Positions 35,768 through 45,143 of a stretch of 64,000 nucleotides of DNA are shown here, one piece after another. Every line of letters begins with the position of its first letter. Position 1 is the first letter of the stretch. Source of the stretch: Ensifer sp. BR816 (GTDB lineage: Bacteria; Pseudomonadota; Alphaproteobacteria; Rhizobiales; Rhizobiaceae); NCBI RefSeq assembly GCF_000378985.1, contig NZ_KB905370.1, positions 5,454,799 to 5,518,798 on the forward strand. Reading direction: 5' to 3'. A program made the position numbers and the translations under genes. Below the pieces are notes generated by a model. That model was not told where the DNA came from. It saw only the letters and a program-made list of their open reading frames with translations, and made no database searches.

Positions 35768-35811
35768 CAAGAAGGCCGGTCGCGGTTGCCGCGGCTGGCC
35801 TTCTTGTTTTG
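35768..35811 (+). terminator. terminator after the phasin gene
   Basis: CAAGAAGGCC (35768-35777) and GGCCTTCTTG (35797-35806) form a 10-bp stem with an inner CGCGG/CCGCG pair, followed by TTTT. Strong, as expected after a highly expressed gene. Confidence 0.92.
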
Positions 35812-36031
35812 GTGCGCGCTCTTCCTGAAGCTGATGCGGCATTGCCGGTCTGGGGACAGGCGGAATGTCGGTCTCAGCAGCCGAAGAAATTTGATCAATC
35901 TTGTGCTTGGCCGTGCGAATATGATTGCAGTGCGTTGGTTCGGTCTTAAAATCCAAGAACGAACCATTAGATAAAGGCAAGCAGGCTGCGGTCATCTTCA
36001 CGGATTGCAGCTGTCAAGGGAATGAAACAGA

Positions 36032-36385
36032 ATGATCGCCATGTCGGTCCGGATGCAGCAGGGAAGCGACGGAAACGGAGGCGGCCCCAGTCGTGGGACG
36101 TCCGTCATCACGCGCACCAAGCCGAAGACCAAGAAGCCGAGTTTGTACCGCGTCCTGCTTTTGAATGACGATTACACGCCGATGGAGTTCGTCGTCCATA
36201 TCCTGGAGCGTTTCTTTCAGAAGGACTTGGAACAGGCGACCATCATCATGCTTCATGTCCACAACCACGGCGTTGGAGAATGCGGCGTCTTTACCTACGA
36301 AGTCGCCGAAACCAAAGTGACGCAGGTAATGGATTTTGCCAGGCAGCATCAGCATCCCTTGCAATGCGTCATGGAAAAGAAATGA
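36032..36385 (+). CDS. clpS: ATP-dependent Clp protease adaptor ClpS
   Basis: A 117-residue adaptor that binds N-degron substrates and delivers them to ClpAP. Conserved [18 protein letters not shown] (substrate pocket), [21 protein letters not shown] (ClpA contact) are present, after a 36-residue unstructured Gly/Lys/Thr-rich leader. AAGGGAA lies about ten bases before the ATG. Nine bases separate it from clpA. Two ClpS paralogues are usual in rhizobia; this clpA-linked one is the main one. Confidence 0.96.
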   Translation: MIAMSVRMQQGSDGNGGGPSRGTSVITRTKPKTKKPSLYRVLLLNDDYTPMEFVVHILERFFQKDLEQATIIMLHVHNHGVGECGVFTYEVAETKVTQVMDFARQHQHPLQCVMEKK

Positions 36386-36394
36386 GGACCTAAC

Positions 36395-38887
36395 GTGCCA
36401 ACATTTTCGCCCAGCCTCGAAAAGGCGCTGCATCAGGCACTGACTTTTGCCAACGAGCGCCATCATGAATATGCGACGCTCGAGCATCTGCTGCTGGCAT
36501 TGATCGACGATGCCGATGCGGCCGCTGTGATGGGCGCATGCAATGTGAATCTCGAAACGCTTCGCAAGACCGTGACGGATTATGTCGACAACGAATTGTC
36601 CAATCTGATCACTGGCTATGATGAAGACTCCAAGCCGACTGCCGGCTTCCAGCGCGTCATCCAGCGTGCCGTCATTCATGTGCAATCGTCCGGCCGCGAA
36701 GAGGTGACAGGCGCCAATGTGCTCGTCGCGATCTTCGCCGAGCGCGAGAGCCATGCGGCCTATTTCCTGCAGGAACAGGAAATGACGCGCTACGACGCGG
36801 TGAATTTCATCTCGCACGGCATCGGCAAGCGCCCCGGCAGTTCGGAGTCGCGGCAGGTGCGGGGCGCAGAGGACCAGGAGTCGGAACAGAAGGCGCCACG
36901 CGAGAGCGAGGAAGCCGGCCCGAAAAAGCAGCAAGATGCGTTGACAGCCTACTGCGTCAATCTGAATGAAAAGGCCAAATCCGGGAAGATCGATCCACTG
37001 ATCGGTCGGCACGCCGAGGTGAACCGGACCATCCAGGTGCTTTGCCGCAGGTCCAAGAACAACCCGCTCTATGTCGGGGATCCCGGCGTCGGCAAGACGG
37101 CGATCGCCGAGGGGCTGGCCAAGCGCATCGTCGAGAAGCAGGTGCCGGAAGCGCTTCAGGACGCGACCATCTTCGCGCTCGACATGGGAACGCTACTTGC
37201 CGGCACGCGCTATCGCGGCGACTTCGAAGAGCGCCTGAAGCAGGTCGTCAAGGAACTCGAGGAATATCCCGGTGCCGTTCTCTTCATAGATGAGATTCAT
37301 ACGGTGATCGGCGCGGGCGCGACATCGGGCGGTGCGATGGATGCATCCAACCTCCTGAAACCTGCGCTCTCTTCCGGCTCGATCCGCTGCATCGGTTCGA
37401 CCACCTACAAGGAGTATCGGCAGTTCTTCGAGAAGGACCGGGCGCTTGTCCGCCGTTTTCAGAAGATCGACGTCAATGAACCGACCGTCGCCGACGCGAT
37501 CGAGATCATGCGGGGACTGAAGCCCTATTTCGAGGAGTATCACCACCTCAAATATTCGAACGAGGCGATCAGGGCGGCGGTCGAGCTTTCGGCGCGCTAC
37601 ATCAACGACCGCAAGCTGCCGGATAAAGCGATCGACGTCATCGACGAGTCGGGTGCGGCACAGATGCTGCTGCCGGTCAGCAAGCGCCGCAAGCTGATCA
37701 CCGAACGGGAGATCGAGGCGACGGTCGCCACCATGGCACGCATTCCGCCGAAGTCGGTTTCCAAGGACGACGAGGCCGTTCTCGCCAATCTCGACAAGGA
37801 ACTGCGTTCGGTCGTCTATGGTCAGGATCTGGCAATCGAGGCACTCGCCTCGTCGATCAAGCTGGCACGCGCTGGCCTTCGCGAGCCGAACAAGCCGATC
37901 GGTTGCTACGTGTTCACCGGCCCGACCGGCGTCGGCAAGACGGAAGTGGCGAAACAGCTGGCGACGTCGCTCGGCGTCGAACTGCTGCGCTTCGACATGT
38001 CGGAATATATGGAGCGGCATACGGTTTCCCGTCTGCTCGGCGCACCTCCCGGCTATGTCGGATTTGACCAGGGCGGGCTCCTGACCGACGGCGTCGACCA
38101 GCATCCGCACTGCGTGCTGTTGCTCGACGAGATCGAGAAGGCCCATCCGGACCTCTTCAACATCCTTCTGCAGGTGATGGATCACGGATCGCTGACCGAC
38201 CACAACGGCAAGAAGATCGACTTCCGCAACGTCATCCTGATCATGACGACCAATGCGGGTGCCTCCGACATGGCGCGGCCGGCAATCGGCTTCGGCTCGT
38301 CGAAGCGCACCGGTGAGGATGTCGAGGCGCTGAACCGCCTGTTCACACCGGAATTCCGCAACCGCCTGGATGCGGTGATCCCGTTCAACTCGCTGCCGAC
38401 GCCTGTCATCCACCAGGTCGTGCAGAAATTCGTCATGCAGCTTGAGACGCAGCTCGCCGAGCGCAACGTCACCTTCGACCTCGCGCCGGAGGCGATCGCC
38501 TGGCTTGCGGACAAGGGCTATGACGAAAAGATGGGCGCACGGCCGCTGGCCCGCGTCATCCAGGAAAACATCAAGAAGCCGCTCGCCGACGAAATCCTCT
38601 TCGGCAAGCTCAAGAAGGGCGGCGTCGTCAAGGTGACGATCGGTATGAAGGAGGACGGCACCAAGGGGTTGGTCCTCGACGCCGTGCCGGAGACGGCTCC
38701 GATCAAGCCGAAGGCGGAAGTGTCGCGGCCTGGCAAGAACGCCAAGCCGAAGAAGTCGGAAGAGAAGGAAACCGTTGCCGTCGAGGCCGGTTCGAAATCG
38801 AAGCCGAAGAAGGCGGCTGCCAAAGCCGCGTCAGATTCGGCTCCGTTGAAGGGAAAAACGGTTCCCAAGGTCCCGCGCAAGAAATAG
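36395..38887 (+). CDS. clpA: Clp protease ATPase subunit ClpA
   Basis: An 830-residue AAA+ unfoldase: N-domain (1-145), first AAA+ with Walker A GDPGVGKT and Walker B LFIDEIHT, second AAA+ with GPTGVGKT and LLLDEIEKAHPD, and the DHNGKKIDFRN block. It unfolds ClpS-delivered and other substrates into ClpP. Compared with about 758 residues in E. coli, it has a roughly 70-residue Lys/Ala/Pro-rich C-terminal tail (KPKAEV to KVPRKK) and a Glu/Lys-rich linker after the N-domain. No clpP nearby. A terminator follows 21 bp after the stop. Confidence 0.97.
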   Translation: MPTFSPSLEKALHQALTFANERHHEYATLEHLLLALIDDADAAAVMGACNVNLETLRKTVTDYVDNELSNLITGYDEDSKPTAGFQRVIQRAVIHVQSSGREEVTGANVLVAIFAERESHAAYFLQEQEMTRYDAVNFISHGIGKRPGSSESRQVRGAEDQESEQKAPRESEEAGPKKQQDALTAYCVNLNEKAKSGKIDPLIGRHAEVNRTIQVLCRRSKNNPLYVGDPGVGKTAIAEGLAKRIVEKQVPEALQDATIFALDMGTLLAGTRYRGDFEERLKQVVKELEEYPGAVLFIDEIHTVIGAGATSGGAMDASNLLKPALSSGSIRCIGSTTYKEYRQFFEKDRALVRRFQKIDVNEPTVADAIEIMRGLKPYFEEYHHLKYSNEAIRAAVELSARYINDRKLPDKAIDVIDESGAAQMLLPVSKRRKLITEREIEATVATMARIPPKSVSKDDEAVLANLDKELRSVVYGQDLAIEALASSIKLARAGLREPNKPIGCYVFTGPTGVGKTEVAKQLATSLGVELLRFDMSEYMERHTVSRLLGAPPGYVGFDQGGLLTDGVDQHPHCVLLLDEIEKAHPDLFNILLQVMDHGSLTDHNGKKIDFRNVILIMTTNAGASDMARPAIGFGSSKRTGEDVEALNRLFTPEFRNRLDAVIPFNSLPTPVIHQVVQKFVMQLETQLAERNVTFDLAPEAIAWLADKGYDEKMGARPLARVIQENIKKPLADEILFGKLKKGGVVKVTIGMKEDGTKGLVLDAVPETAPIKPKAEVSRPGKNAKPKKSEEKETVAVEAGSKSKPKKAAAKAASDSAPLKGKTVPKVPRKK

Positions 38888-38908
38888 CGCAATCGCGAAC
38901 TTCGCTTG

Positions 38909-38944
38909 ACGGTGCCGGGTGGCTTCACCCGGCACCGTCTTGTT
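38909..38944 (+). terminator. terminator after clpA
   Basis: A perfect 13-bp stem ACGGTGCCGGGTG (38909-38921) / CACCCGGCACCGT (38926-38938) with a GCTT loop, followed by a weakly T-rich CTTGTT. Confidence 0.85.
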
Positions 38945-38975
38945 GAGCAGGACGCTCCCATTCCGCGTGATTTCA

Positions 38976-39713
38976 ATGGATGATGTCGAAGACGAACGGT
39001 CAACGCTTGCCTGGTTTCTGACCGGAGCACGTGGGATTTTCAGCCTGCCGGCCGTCATCCTGATGCTGTCCTTCGTCGGTTTCTGCGCCCTGACCGTTCA
39101 GGCCGGCATCCCGCCGGAGCAGGTTGTCTTCATGACGGGCATCGTCTGGGCTTTGCCTGCGAAGGTCATTCTCGTCAGTTCGATCCTGAGCGGCGCAAGC
39201 CTCGCGACGGCCTTCCTCGCCGTTACCCTCTCGTCCGTCCGTCTTATGCCGATGGTCGCGGCGCTCGTTCCGGAACTGCGCGGTTCGAAAACGCCGACCT
39301 GGCTGCTCCTCTTGCTTTCGCATTTCGTGGCGATCACGGCCTGGGTTTTTGCGATGGAGCGGGTGCCACAGGTGCCGCGCAACCATCGTGTCGCGTTCTT
39401 CGCCGGCTTCGGCATCACGCTTGTCGCGGCGAACATGGTGCTGGTCGGCGTCGTCTACCACCTTGTCGCCGAGTTTCCGCCGCTGGTGGCGGGCTGCCTC
39501 TTTTTCCTGACACCGGTCTATTTTCTCACCTCGATCTGGCACTCTGCCCGACACCCGGTCATCTACGTGGCGCTTGCGTTCGGCCTCGTCGCCGGCCCGC
39601 TGTTTTACTGGATCGCCCCGGAATTCGACATCCTGCTGGCCGGGATCGGCGGCGGGACGCTTGCCTGGGGGGCTGAGCGCATCTGGCGTTCGCGGCGGGA
39701 GGCAGCCCCATGA
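38976..39713 (+). CDS. azlC: AzlC-family branched-chain amino-acid exporter subunit
   Basis: A 245-residue inner-membrane protein with about seven hydrophobic segments, beginning TGARGIFSLPAVILMLSFVGF and including the AzlC-type QAGIPPEQVVFMTGIVWALP block and SSVRLMPMVAALVPELR. With AzlD it exports branched-chain amino acids or analogues. Start at 38976 (MDDVEDERST) is tentative: no good Shine-Dalgarno is seen; GTG 38967 is an alternative. Its stop overlaps the azlD ATG by four bases. Confidence 0.88.
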   Translation: MDDVEDERSTLAWFLTGARGIFSLPAVILMLSFVGFCALTVQAGIPPEQVVFMTGIVWALPAKVILVSSILSGASLATAFLAVTLSSVRLMPMVAALVPELRGSKTPTWLLLLLSHFVAITAWVFAMERVPQVPRNHRVAFFAGFGITLVAANMVLVGVVYHLVAEFPPLVAGCLFFLTPVYFLTSIWHSARHPVIYVALAFGLVAGPLFYWIAPEFDILLAGIGGGTLAWGAERIWRSRREAAP

Positions 39714-40054
39714 CCTCTACGGACGGATGGTGGGCCTATGCCTTCATAGCGATCGCCGGCTGGCTTGCCACCGATCTCTGGCGCTGGCTCGGCGTGCTTG
39801 CCGGCAAGCGGCTTCGCGAAGATTCGGAGGCTTTGAACTGGGTGAGGGCGGTCGCTACCGCTCTAGTCGCCGCAGTGATCGCGAAGCTCATCCTCTATCC
39901 GACCGGGGTATTGGCGCAGTCACCGCTATGGCTGCGGCTCGGCGCCGTCGCTGTCGGCGCCATCGCCTTCTTTCTCGCCCGGCAGAAGCCCGTGGCAGGC
40001 ATTGCGACGGCGATCGCCGTTCTCGCCATCGGCCTCTGGTGGCTGGGTTTCTGA
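39710..40054 (+). CDS. azlD: AzlD-family branched-chain amino-acid exporter subunit
   Basis: A 114-residue protein with three to four membrane segments (residues about 6-24, 44-66, 71-88, 92-112), partner of AzlC. The ATGA overlap at 39710-39713 shows tight coupling. Length is typical. Ends 12 bp before the convergent HIT gene. Confidence 0.88.
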   Translation: MTSTDGWWAYAFIAIAGWLATDLWRWLGVLAGKRLREDSEALNWVRAVATALVAAVIAKLILYPTGVLAQSPLWLRLGAVAVGAIAFFLARQKPVAGIATAIAVLAIGLWWLGF

Positions 40055-40066
40055 CAGGCAGGACGC

Positions 40067-40486
40067 TCAAAGCGCCCGCCGTATCTTTTCCGCATTCGCT
40101 GCCAGAACCTCGCCATCTTCCATCGTGCCGGAATGCGGCTTCAGCGGAGTGCCTTCTCGGCGCGGAATCACATGGAAATGCAGATGGAACACCGACTGGC
40201 CGGCCGGTGCCTCGTTGAACTGCATGATCGTCACGCCGTCCGCGTCGAAGGCATCCTTCGCCGCAATCGCGATCTTCTGCACCGCGGCGATCAGCGCCGG
40301 CAGGGTGGTAGCGTCCGCGTCGAGGATGTTGCGCGACGGCGCCTTCGGCAGCACGAGCACGTGTCCTTCCGCCTGCGGCATGACGTCCATGAACGCCACC
40401 GTCGCCTCGTCCTCGTAGACCCGATGCGAAGGAATTTCGCCACGCAGGATCTTGGCGAAGATATTGTTGGTGTCATAGGCGCTCAT
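40067..40486 (-). CDS. HIT-family nucleotide hydrolase
   Basis: A 139-residue histidine-triad protein with HLHFHVIPR (H101, H103, H105) and the N-terminal IFAKILRGEIPSHRVYED. It belongs to the HINT branch, which hydrolyses AMP-lysine, AMP-NH2 or similar nucleotide adducts. Last gene of a minus-strand run ridA, phosphodiesterase, FemAB-like, HIT; gap of 45 bp to the previous gene. Confidence 0.93.
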   Translation of the reverse strand: MSAYDTNNIFAKILRGEIPSHRVYEDEATVAFMDVMPQAEGHVLVLPKAPSRNILDADATTLPALIAAVQKIAIAAKDAFDADGVTIMQFNEAPAGQSVFHLHFHVIPRREGTPLKPHSGTMEDGEVLAANAEKIRRAL

Positions 40487-40531
40487 GTCTTCTCCTTTTG
40501 TAGGGTCGCCGCGGGCGATGTCCGCTGTCGG

Positions 40532-41719
40532 TCAATCTTGTTGGCGCTCACCCTTGCGGAACGGCCCGTGCTCCGCAAGGAATTCGCCGGTCTCTTCCAC
40601 GTCGCGGCGCTCCTGCTCGAGGTAGTCCGCGACCGCCCTTTTCAAGCCCGGATGGGTGATGAAATGCGCTGAGTGGGTCGTCACCGGCATGTAGCCGCGC
40701 GCCAACTTGTGCTCGCCCTGCGCGCCCGCTTCGACGCGTTTCAACCCCTTGGCAAGCGTGAAGTCGATGGCCTGGTGATAGCAGACTTCGAAATGCAGGA
40801 ACGGGTGGTCCTCGATGCAGCCCCAATGTCGCCCGTAGAGCGCATCGCCGCCGATGAAATTGATCGCGCCGGCGATATACCGGCCGCCGCGCTTGGCCAT
40901 GACCAGCAGAATGTCGTCTGCCATCCGCTCGCCGACCAGCGAATAGAAAGCGCGGGTCAGATACGGCCGGCCCCATTTGCGCCCGCCGGTATCCATGTAG
41001 AAGGCAAAAAATTCGTCCCAAATCGCTTCGGTGAGATCGCTGCCGGTCAGCCAGTCGATGGTGATCCCGTTCTCGACGGCTACCCGACGCTCCTTCTTCA
41101 GCGCCTTGCGTTTCCGCGATGCGAGCGTGGCGAGGAAGTCGTCATGTGAGCCATAGCCTTCATTCAAGAAATGGAACTGCTGGTCGGTCCGGTGCAGAAA
41201 TCCGGAGCGCTCGAAAATCGGCATCTCCTCGACCGGCACGAAGGTGACGTGGGCGGAGGACACGCCGTGCCGGCGCGACAGTTCCTTGAGGCCGGCGGCA
41301 AGCGACTCCTGCACCGGCAGCGGATCGCCGCCCGCGGCGCTGAGCAGGCGCGGGCCGGTCACGGGCGTGAACGGCACGGAACATTGCAGTTTCGGATAAT
41401 AGCGGCCGCCGGCGCGCTCGAAGGCATTCGCCCAACCGTGGTCGAAGACGTATTCGCCTTGGCTGTGGTTCTTCATGTAGCAGACGAGGGCGCCGCGCAG
41501 GAAACCATCCGCGTCCTCCAACAGCAGGTGCTGTCCGAGCCAGCCCGTCTCCGCCGTCGCCGAACCGGACTCCTCGAGTGCCGACAGGTAGGCGTGCGAC
41601 AGGAAGGGATTGTAGGGCGCGCTGGAATGGGACTTCGAGGCGCCAGCGAGCCTGTTCCAGCTCGCCGGCGGGATCGAAGAGAACGAATGCTCTATGCGGA
41701 TGTTGATCGCGTCTGACAT
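40532..41719 (-). CDS. GNAT/FemAB-like protein (DUF482)
   Basis: A 395-residue soluble protein of the DUF482 (peptidoglycan biosynthesis-like, FemAB-related) family with two GNAT-like halves: LLLEDADGFLRGALVCYMKNHSQGEYVFDHGWANAFER in the first, and ARKRKALKKERR, FIGGDALYGRHWG and EVCYHQAIDFTLAKGLKRVEAGAQGEHK in the second. Family role is unproven; transfer of an aminoacyl or acyl group is the guess from fold. Four bases separate it from the phosphodiesterase gene upstream. Confidence 0.85.
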   Translation of the reverse strand: MSDAINIRIEHSFSSIPPASWNRLAGASKSHSSAPYNPFLSHAYLSALEESGSATAETGWLGQHLLLEDADGFLRGALVCYMKNHSQGEYVFDHGWANAFERAGGRYYPKLQCSVPFTPVTGPRLLSAAGGDPLPVQESLAAGLKELSRRHGVSSAHVTFVPVEEMPIFERSGFLHRTDQQFHFLNEGYGSHDDFLATLASRKRKALKKERRVAVENGITIDWLTGSDLTEAIWDEFFAFYMDTGGRKWGRPYLTRAFYSLVGERMADDILLVMAKRGGRYIAGAINFIGGDALYGRHWGCIEDHPFLHFEVCYHQAIDFTLAKGLKRVEAGAQGEHKLARGYMPVTTHSAHFITHPGLKRAVADYLEQERRDVEETGEFLAEHGPFRKGERQQD

Positions 41720-41723
41720 GCGC

Positions 41724-42449
41724 TTAGGAAATCATGGTCTCCCTTGGATCGAAACCCTCGAACGTCATCTGATCGGCATGGGCGAAGGTGTGTTCCTGCG
41801 CCGGCCCGTCGCGCACCGTCCAGGTGATGACGGTGCGGCCAAGGGCGCGTTCCTTTGTTATGAAAGCATTCGGAAGGTCGCCATGGAAATAGGAGATGAA
41901 GTCGAGGCCGAGTTGCATGGCTTCGTCGTGCTCGAAGAAGGTCTCCGGGTTGATCCCTCCGGCGGTGAGGCCGAGCGGATAGGGTGCGTCGAGATCTTTC
42001 AGATCCTTGAGCAGCCAATGATCGAAGCTCATCAGCGCCACATGCCCCCTGTAACCTTCGAGCGTGTCGAGCACGGCGGCCGCAAAGCCTTCGTCATCGC
42101 CCCTTCGGCCTTTGAGTTCAATGACAATCGGAACGCGGCCATCGACGAGGCGAAGCATCTGCGTGAGCGTCGGCACCTTGTCCTTAGTGCCGCCGATCGA
42201 CAGCAGTCCAAGTTCGGCTGCAGTCTTCGCCCGGACGTCCCCGCTGATCCCGCAGAGGCGCTGCAGGTCGTGGTCGTGGAAGACGACCGGAACGCTGTCG
42301 GCGGTGAACTGGAGATCGCATTCGATCGCAAAGCCCGCCGCTGCGGCGCGGGCGAAGGCCGAAAGCGTGTTTTCCCAGACCTTTCGGTTCATGTCGTGAT
42401 AGCCGCGATGGGCGATCGGCTGGGCTTTGAGCCAGGAAGTGTCCTTCAT
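41724..42449 (-). CDS. glycerophosphodiester phosphodiesterase
   Basis: A 241-residue GDPD TIM-barrel enzyme with the catalytic set H14-R (IAHRGYHD), E26-N (WENTLSAF), E43-x-D45 (IECDLQFT) and H58 (VFHDHDLQR). It releases sn-glycerol 3-phosphate from glycerophosphodiesters made by lipid turnover. No signal peptide, so cytoplasmic. The ATG at 42449 matches the domain start. The ridA stop is 13 bp upstream. Confidence 0.93.
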   Translation of the reverse strand: MKDTSWLKAQPIAHRGYHDMNRKVWENTLSAFARAAAAGFAIECDLQFTADSVPVVFHDHDLQRLCGISGDVRAKTAAELGLLSIGGTKDKVPTLTQMLRLVDGRVPIVIELKGRRGDDEGFAAAVLDTLEGYRGHVALMSFDHWLLKDLKDLDAPYPLGLTAGGINPETFFEHDEAMQLGLDFISYFHGDLPNAFITKERALGRTVITWTVRDGPAQEHTFAHADQMTFEGFDPRETMIS

Positions 42450-42462
42450 GGAGAGTTCCCGA

Positions 42463-42930
42463 TCAGGCGATTTCGAGGATGGCGTCGATTTCGACGGCCG
42501 CGTTGAACGGCAGGGAGGCCATGCCGACCGCGGCGCGCGCATGCTTGCCGGCCTCGCCGAGCACATTGGCAAGGAGGTTCGACGCGCCGTTGATGACGAG
42601 GTGTTGCTCGGTAAATTCCGGAACGGAGGCGACGAAGCCGTTGATCTTCACGAGACGGCGAATGCGTCCGAGGTCGCCGCCAAGGGCGGCCTTGGCCTGG
42701 GCCAGGATGTTGATCGCGCAGAGCTCGGCAGCGCGCTGGGCGGCCGCGACGTCGACATCCTTGCCGACATGGCCGGTCACCGCGACCTTGCCGCCTTCCA
42801 TGGGCAACTGACCGGAGATGTAGAGCGTCGAGCCGGTGATGGCATAGGGCACGTAGTTTGCGACCGGTGCGACCGCCTGTGGAATGACGATGCCAAGTTC
42901 GTTGAGACGCGTTTCGATCTCTGCGGACAT
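42463..42930 (-). CDS. RidA/YjgF-family protein
   Basis: A 155-residue RidA-superfamily protein of the longer YjgF type: TLYISGQLPMEGGKVAVTGHVGKD, AAELCAINILAQAKAALGGDL, and LPFNAAVEIDAILE. The canonical RidA arginine near position 105 (as in V-R-V/C) is not evident at the C-terminus (MASLPFNAAVEIDA instead of ARLPKGV-E-E), so it may belong to a Rid subgroup without imine deaminase activity. First gene of the four-gene minus operon; divergent from eipB. Confidence 0.88.
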   Translation of the reverse strand: MSAEIETRLNELGIVIPQAVAPVANYVPYAITGSTLYISGQLPMEGGKVAVTGHVGKDVDVAAAQRAAELCAINILAQAKAALGGDLGRIRRLVKINGFVASVPEFTEQHLVINGASNLLANVLGEAGKHARAAVGMASLPFNAAVEIDAILEIA

Positions 42931-43066
42931 GGGGGGCTCCCTTGTTGTCTTTTGTGATAAAATCCTGCATCCAAAACAGGATCGTGACAGGCACGGACCG
43001 GATTTGCCTCGCTTCTGCCGAATGTTTGTTTATCCCATTGCCGGCGAGTCCAACAGGAGGAAACGG

Positions 43067-43888
43067 ATGTTTCGTAAAGGCTTCGGTCTTCTCACTCTGG
43101 GGAGCGCCTGCCTCGCGGCTATGACCGTCGCGGGTGTTGCACATGCGAGCGCCCTGGCGCCGCATCGCGCTGTCTATGATCTTGAACTGAAGAATGCCTC
43201 CGATCGTTCCGGCATTACCGGCATGTACGGACGCATGGTCTATGAGTTCAACGGCTCGGCCTGCGAGGGATATACGGTGAGCTTCCGCTTCGTCACCCAG
43301 GTCGACACCGGCGAGGATGTGCGCCTGACCGATCAGCAGACGACGACTTACGAGGACTTGAAGAACAGGAGCTTCCGCTTCCTCACCCGTTCCTTCACTG
43401 ACGAGAAGCTTGACAAGGAGGTGCGCGGAAACGCCCATGACGACAAGTCCGGTGTCAAGGTCGAACTCACGGCGCCGGACAAGCGCGAAGTGGCCCTGGC
43501 CCAAAGCCGATTCCCGACCGAGCATATGCTGGAAGTGATCGAGCGAGCCAAGCGCGGCGACTCATTCTTCGAATCGCGCATCTTCGATGGTTCCGATTCG
43601 GGCGACAAGACGTTGATCACCTCGAGTTTCGTCGGCAAGCCCCGCAAACCAACCCCCGACGACGCGGACGCCGGCAAGGCGGGGAAGCTGGCTGGCGAAA
43701 GCTATTGGCCGGTGACGATATCCTACTTCAACGACGAGGCCAGCGGCGACGCCCTGCCGATCTACCGCATGTCCTTCAAGCTCTATGAGAACGGCGTCAC
43801 GCGCGACCTGACGATGGACTATGGAGACTTCGTGCTGAGCGGCAAGCTTTCCAACCTCGAAGTCTTCAACGCCGAAGAGTGCAAGTAG
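43067..43888 (+). CDS. eipB: EipB-family periplasmic envelope-integrity protein (DUF1849)
   Basis: A 273-residue secreted protein with signal peptide (residues 1-28, MFRKGFGLLTLGSACLAAMT then VAHASA) followed by ALAPHRAVYDLEL, the DUF1849 signature. EipB of Brucella forms a beta-spiral and needs a disulfide between two far-apart cysteines; here C66 (GSACEGY) and C272 (EECK, penultimate residue) fit that pair. It supports envelope stability against cell-wall stress, with TPR-protein partners in Brucella. AGGAGG (43056-43061) precedes the ATG. Confidence 0.9.
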   Translation: MFRKGFGLLTLGSACLAAMTVAGVAHASALAPHRAVYDLELKNASDRSGITGMYGRMVYEFNGSACEGYTVSFRFVTQVDTGEDVRLTDQQTTTYEDLKNRSFRFLTRSFTDEKLDKEVRGNAHDDKSGVKVELTAPDKREVALAQSRFPTEHMLEVIERAKRGDSFFESRIFDGSDSGDKTLITSSFVGKPRKPTPDDADAGKAGKLAGESYWPVTISYFNDEASGDALPIYRMSFKLYENGVTRDLTMDYGDFVLSGKLSNLEVFNAEECK

Positions 43889-43954
43889 CGCTGTCGCCCG
43901 AAAGTGTGCTGCGGTCCTGGGACGACGGCGCGTCACGCCTTGGACAGCACTAAA

Positions 43955-43977
43955 AATCAGACTTCCCGTCTTGATTT
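43955..43977 (+). terminator. weak terminator after eipB
   Basis: AAATCAGAC (43955-43963) pairs with GTCTTGATTT (43968-43977) with one bulged T and a TTCCC loop; A-rich before, T-rich end. Lies in the gap before rpsB. Confidence 0.45.
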
Positions 43978-44121
43978 ATCGGGCGGTTGCGGCTAAGGGG
44001 CTGGCCATTCCACACGTGAGGCATGGGATTTTCCGGGAGAAATCCGGATTGTTCCGCCGGTGGGCGCATCAAGATGCGCTCGACGCCTTGCGGAGGTTCA
44101 ACCGGAAAAGGAGAAAAAGGC

Positions 44122-44889
44122 ATGGCATTGCCTGACTTTACCATGCGCCAGCTTCTCGAAGCAGGCGTGCACTTCGGTCACCAGACGCACCGCTGGAACC
44201 CGAAGATGAAGCCGTACATCTTCGGCGATCGTAACAACGTTCACATCATCGACCTCGCCCAGACCGTTCCGATGCTGTCGCGCGCCCTGCAGGTCGTCAG
44301 CGACACTGTTGCCAATGGCGGTCGCGTGCTCTTCGTCGGCACCAAGCGTCAGGCTTCCGAGATTATCGCTGACGCTGCCAAGCGCTCGGCCCAGTACTAC
44401 ATCAACGCCCGCTGGCTCGGCGGCATGATGACCAACTGGAAGACGATCTCGAACTCCATCCAGCGCCTGCGCAAGCTCGACGAAATCCTCGCTTCCGAAG
44501 CCTCCGGCTTCACGAAGAAGGAGCGCCTGAACCTCGAGCGTGAGCGCGAGAAGCTGAACCGCGCCCTCGGCGGTATCCGCGACATGGGCGGCACGCCGGA
44601 CCTGATGTTCATCATCGACACCAACAAGGAATCGATCGCGATCGAAGAAGCCAAGCGCCTTGGCATTCCGGTCGTCGCCGTCATCGACTCCAATTGCGAT
44701 CCGGACCAGATCGACTATCCGATTCCCGGCAATGACGACGCATCGCGTGCGGTCGCTCTCTATTGCGACCTCATCGCTCGTGCCGCCATCGACGGTATTG
44801 CCCGCCAGCAGGGCGCTTCGGGCCGTGATCTCGGCGCAGCCGTAGAGGCTCCGGTCGAACCGGCTCTCGACGAATCGTCCGAAGCCTGA
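44122..44889 (+). CDS. rpsB: 30S ribosomal protein S2
   Basis: A 255-residue S2 with [22 protein letters not shown], the [13 protein letters not shown] block, GGMMTNWKT and [12 protein letters not shown], and a short acidic C-terminal tail ([12 protein letters not shown]). The ATG at 44122 has AAAGGAGAAAAAGG upstream. A longer in-frame start at 44023 is not supported. First gene of rpsB-tsf-pyrH-frr. Confidence 0.98.
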   Translation: MALPDFTMRQLLEAGVHFGHQTHRWNPKMKPYIFGDRNNVHIIDLAQTVPMLSRALQVVSDTVANGGRVLFVGTKRQASEIIADAAKRSAQYYINARWLGGMMTNWKTISNSIQRLRKLDEILASEASGFTKKERLNLEREREKLNRALGGIRDMGGTPDLMFIIDTNKESIAIEEAKRLGIPVVAVIDSNCDPDQIDYPIPGNDDASRAVALYCDLIARAAIDGIARQQGASGRDLGAAVEAPVEPALDESSEA

Positions 44890-44942
44890 TCGGGCGGACG
44901 GCGGCCGACAATTGGCTGCCGCACCCACGAAATATCGGGACG

Positions 44943-44982
44943 AGGCCGTTTGTGATGAAAATCTGAACGGCCTTGTTCATTT
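44943..44982 (+). terminator. hairpin in the rpsB-tsf gap
   Basis: AGGCCGTT (44943-44950) and AACGGCCT (44966-44973) with a 15-base loop, followed by TGTTCATTT. May be a partial terminator that sets the rpsB:tsf ratio. Confidence 0.5.
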
Positions 44983-45143
44983 CAGCAAGGAATGGCGCGG
45001 CCGGGCCGACCCTTTGCCCGCGCAAGCATCGCGATGACGGCGTCATAACGATGTCACACTGAAGGGCCATTCCCTGCCAAACCTTCTGGCACGGCGCCAC
45101 TCAATGCTTGGCGCGCCAGCGAAACAGACAAAGAGGCAACAAG

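Noticed and set aside
35936..35966. TGGTTCG / CGAACCA inverted repeat upstream of clpS
   Set aside because: Seven-base arms with a 17-base gap; no link to a known regulator, could be chance.
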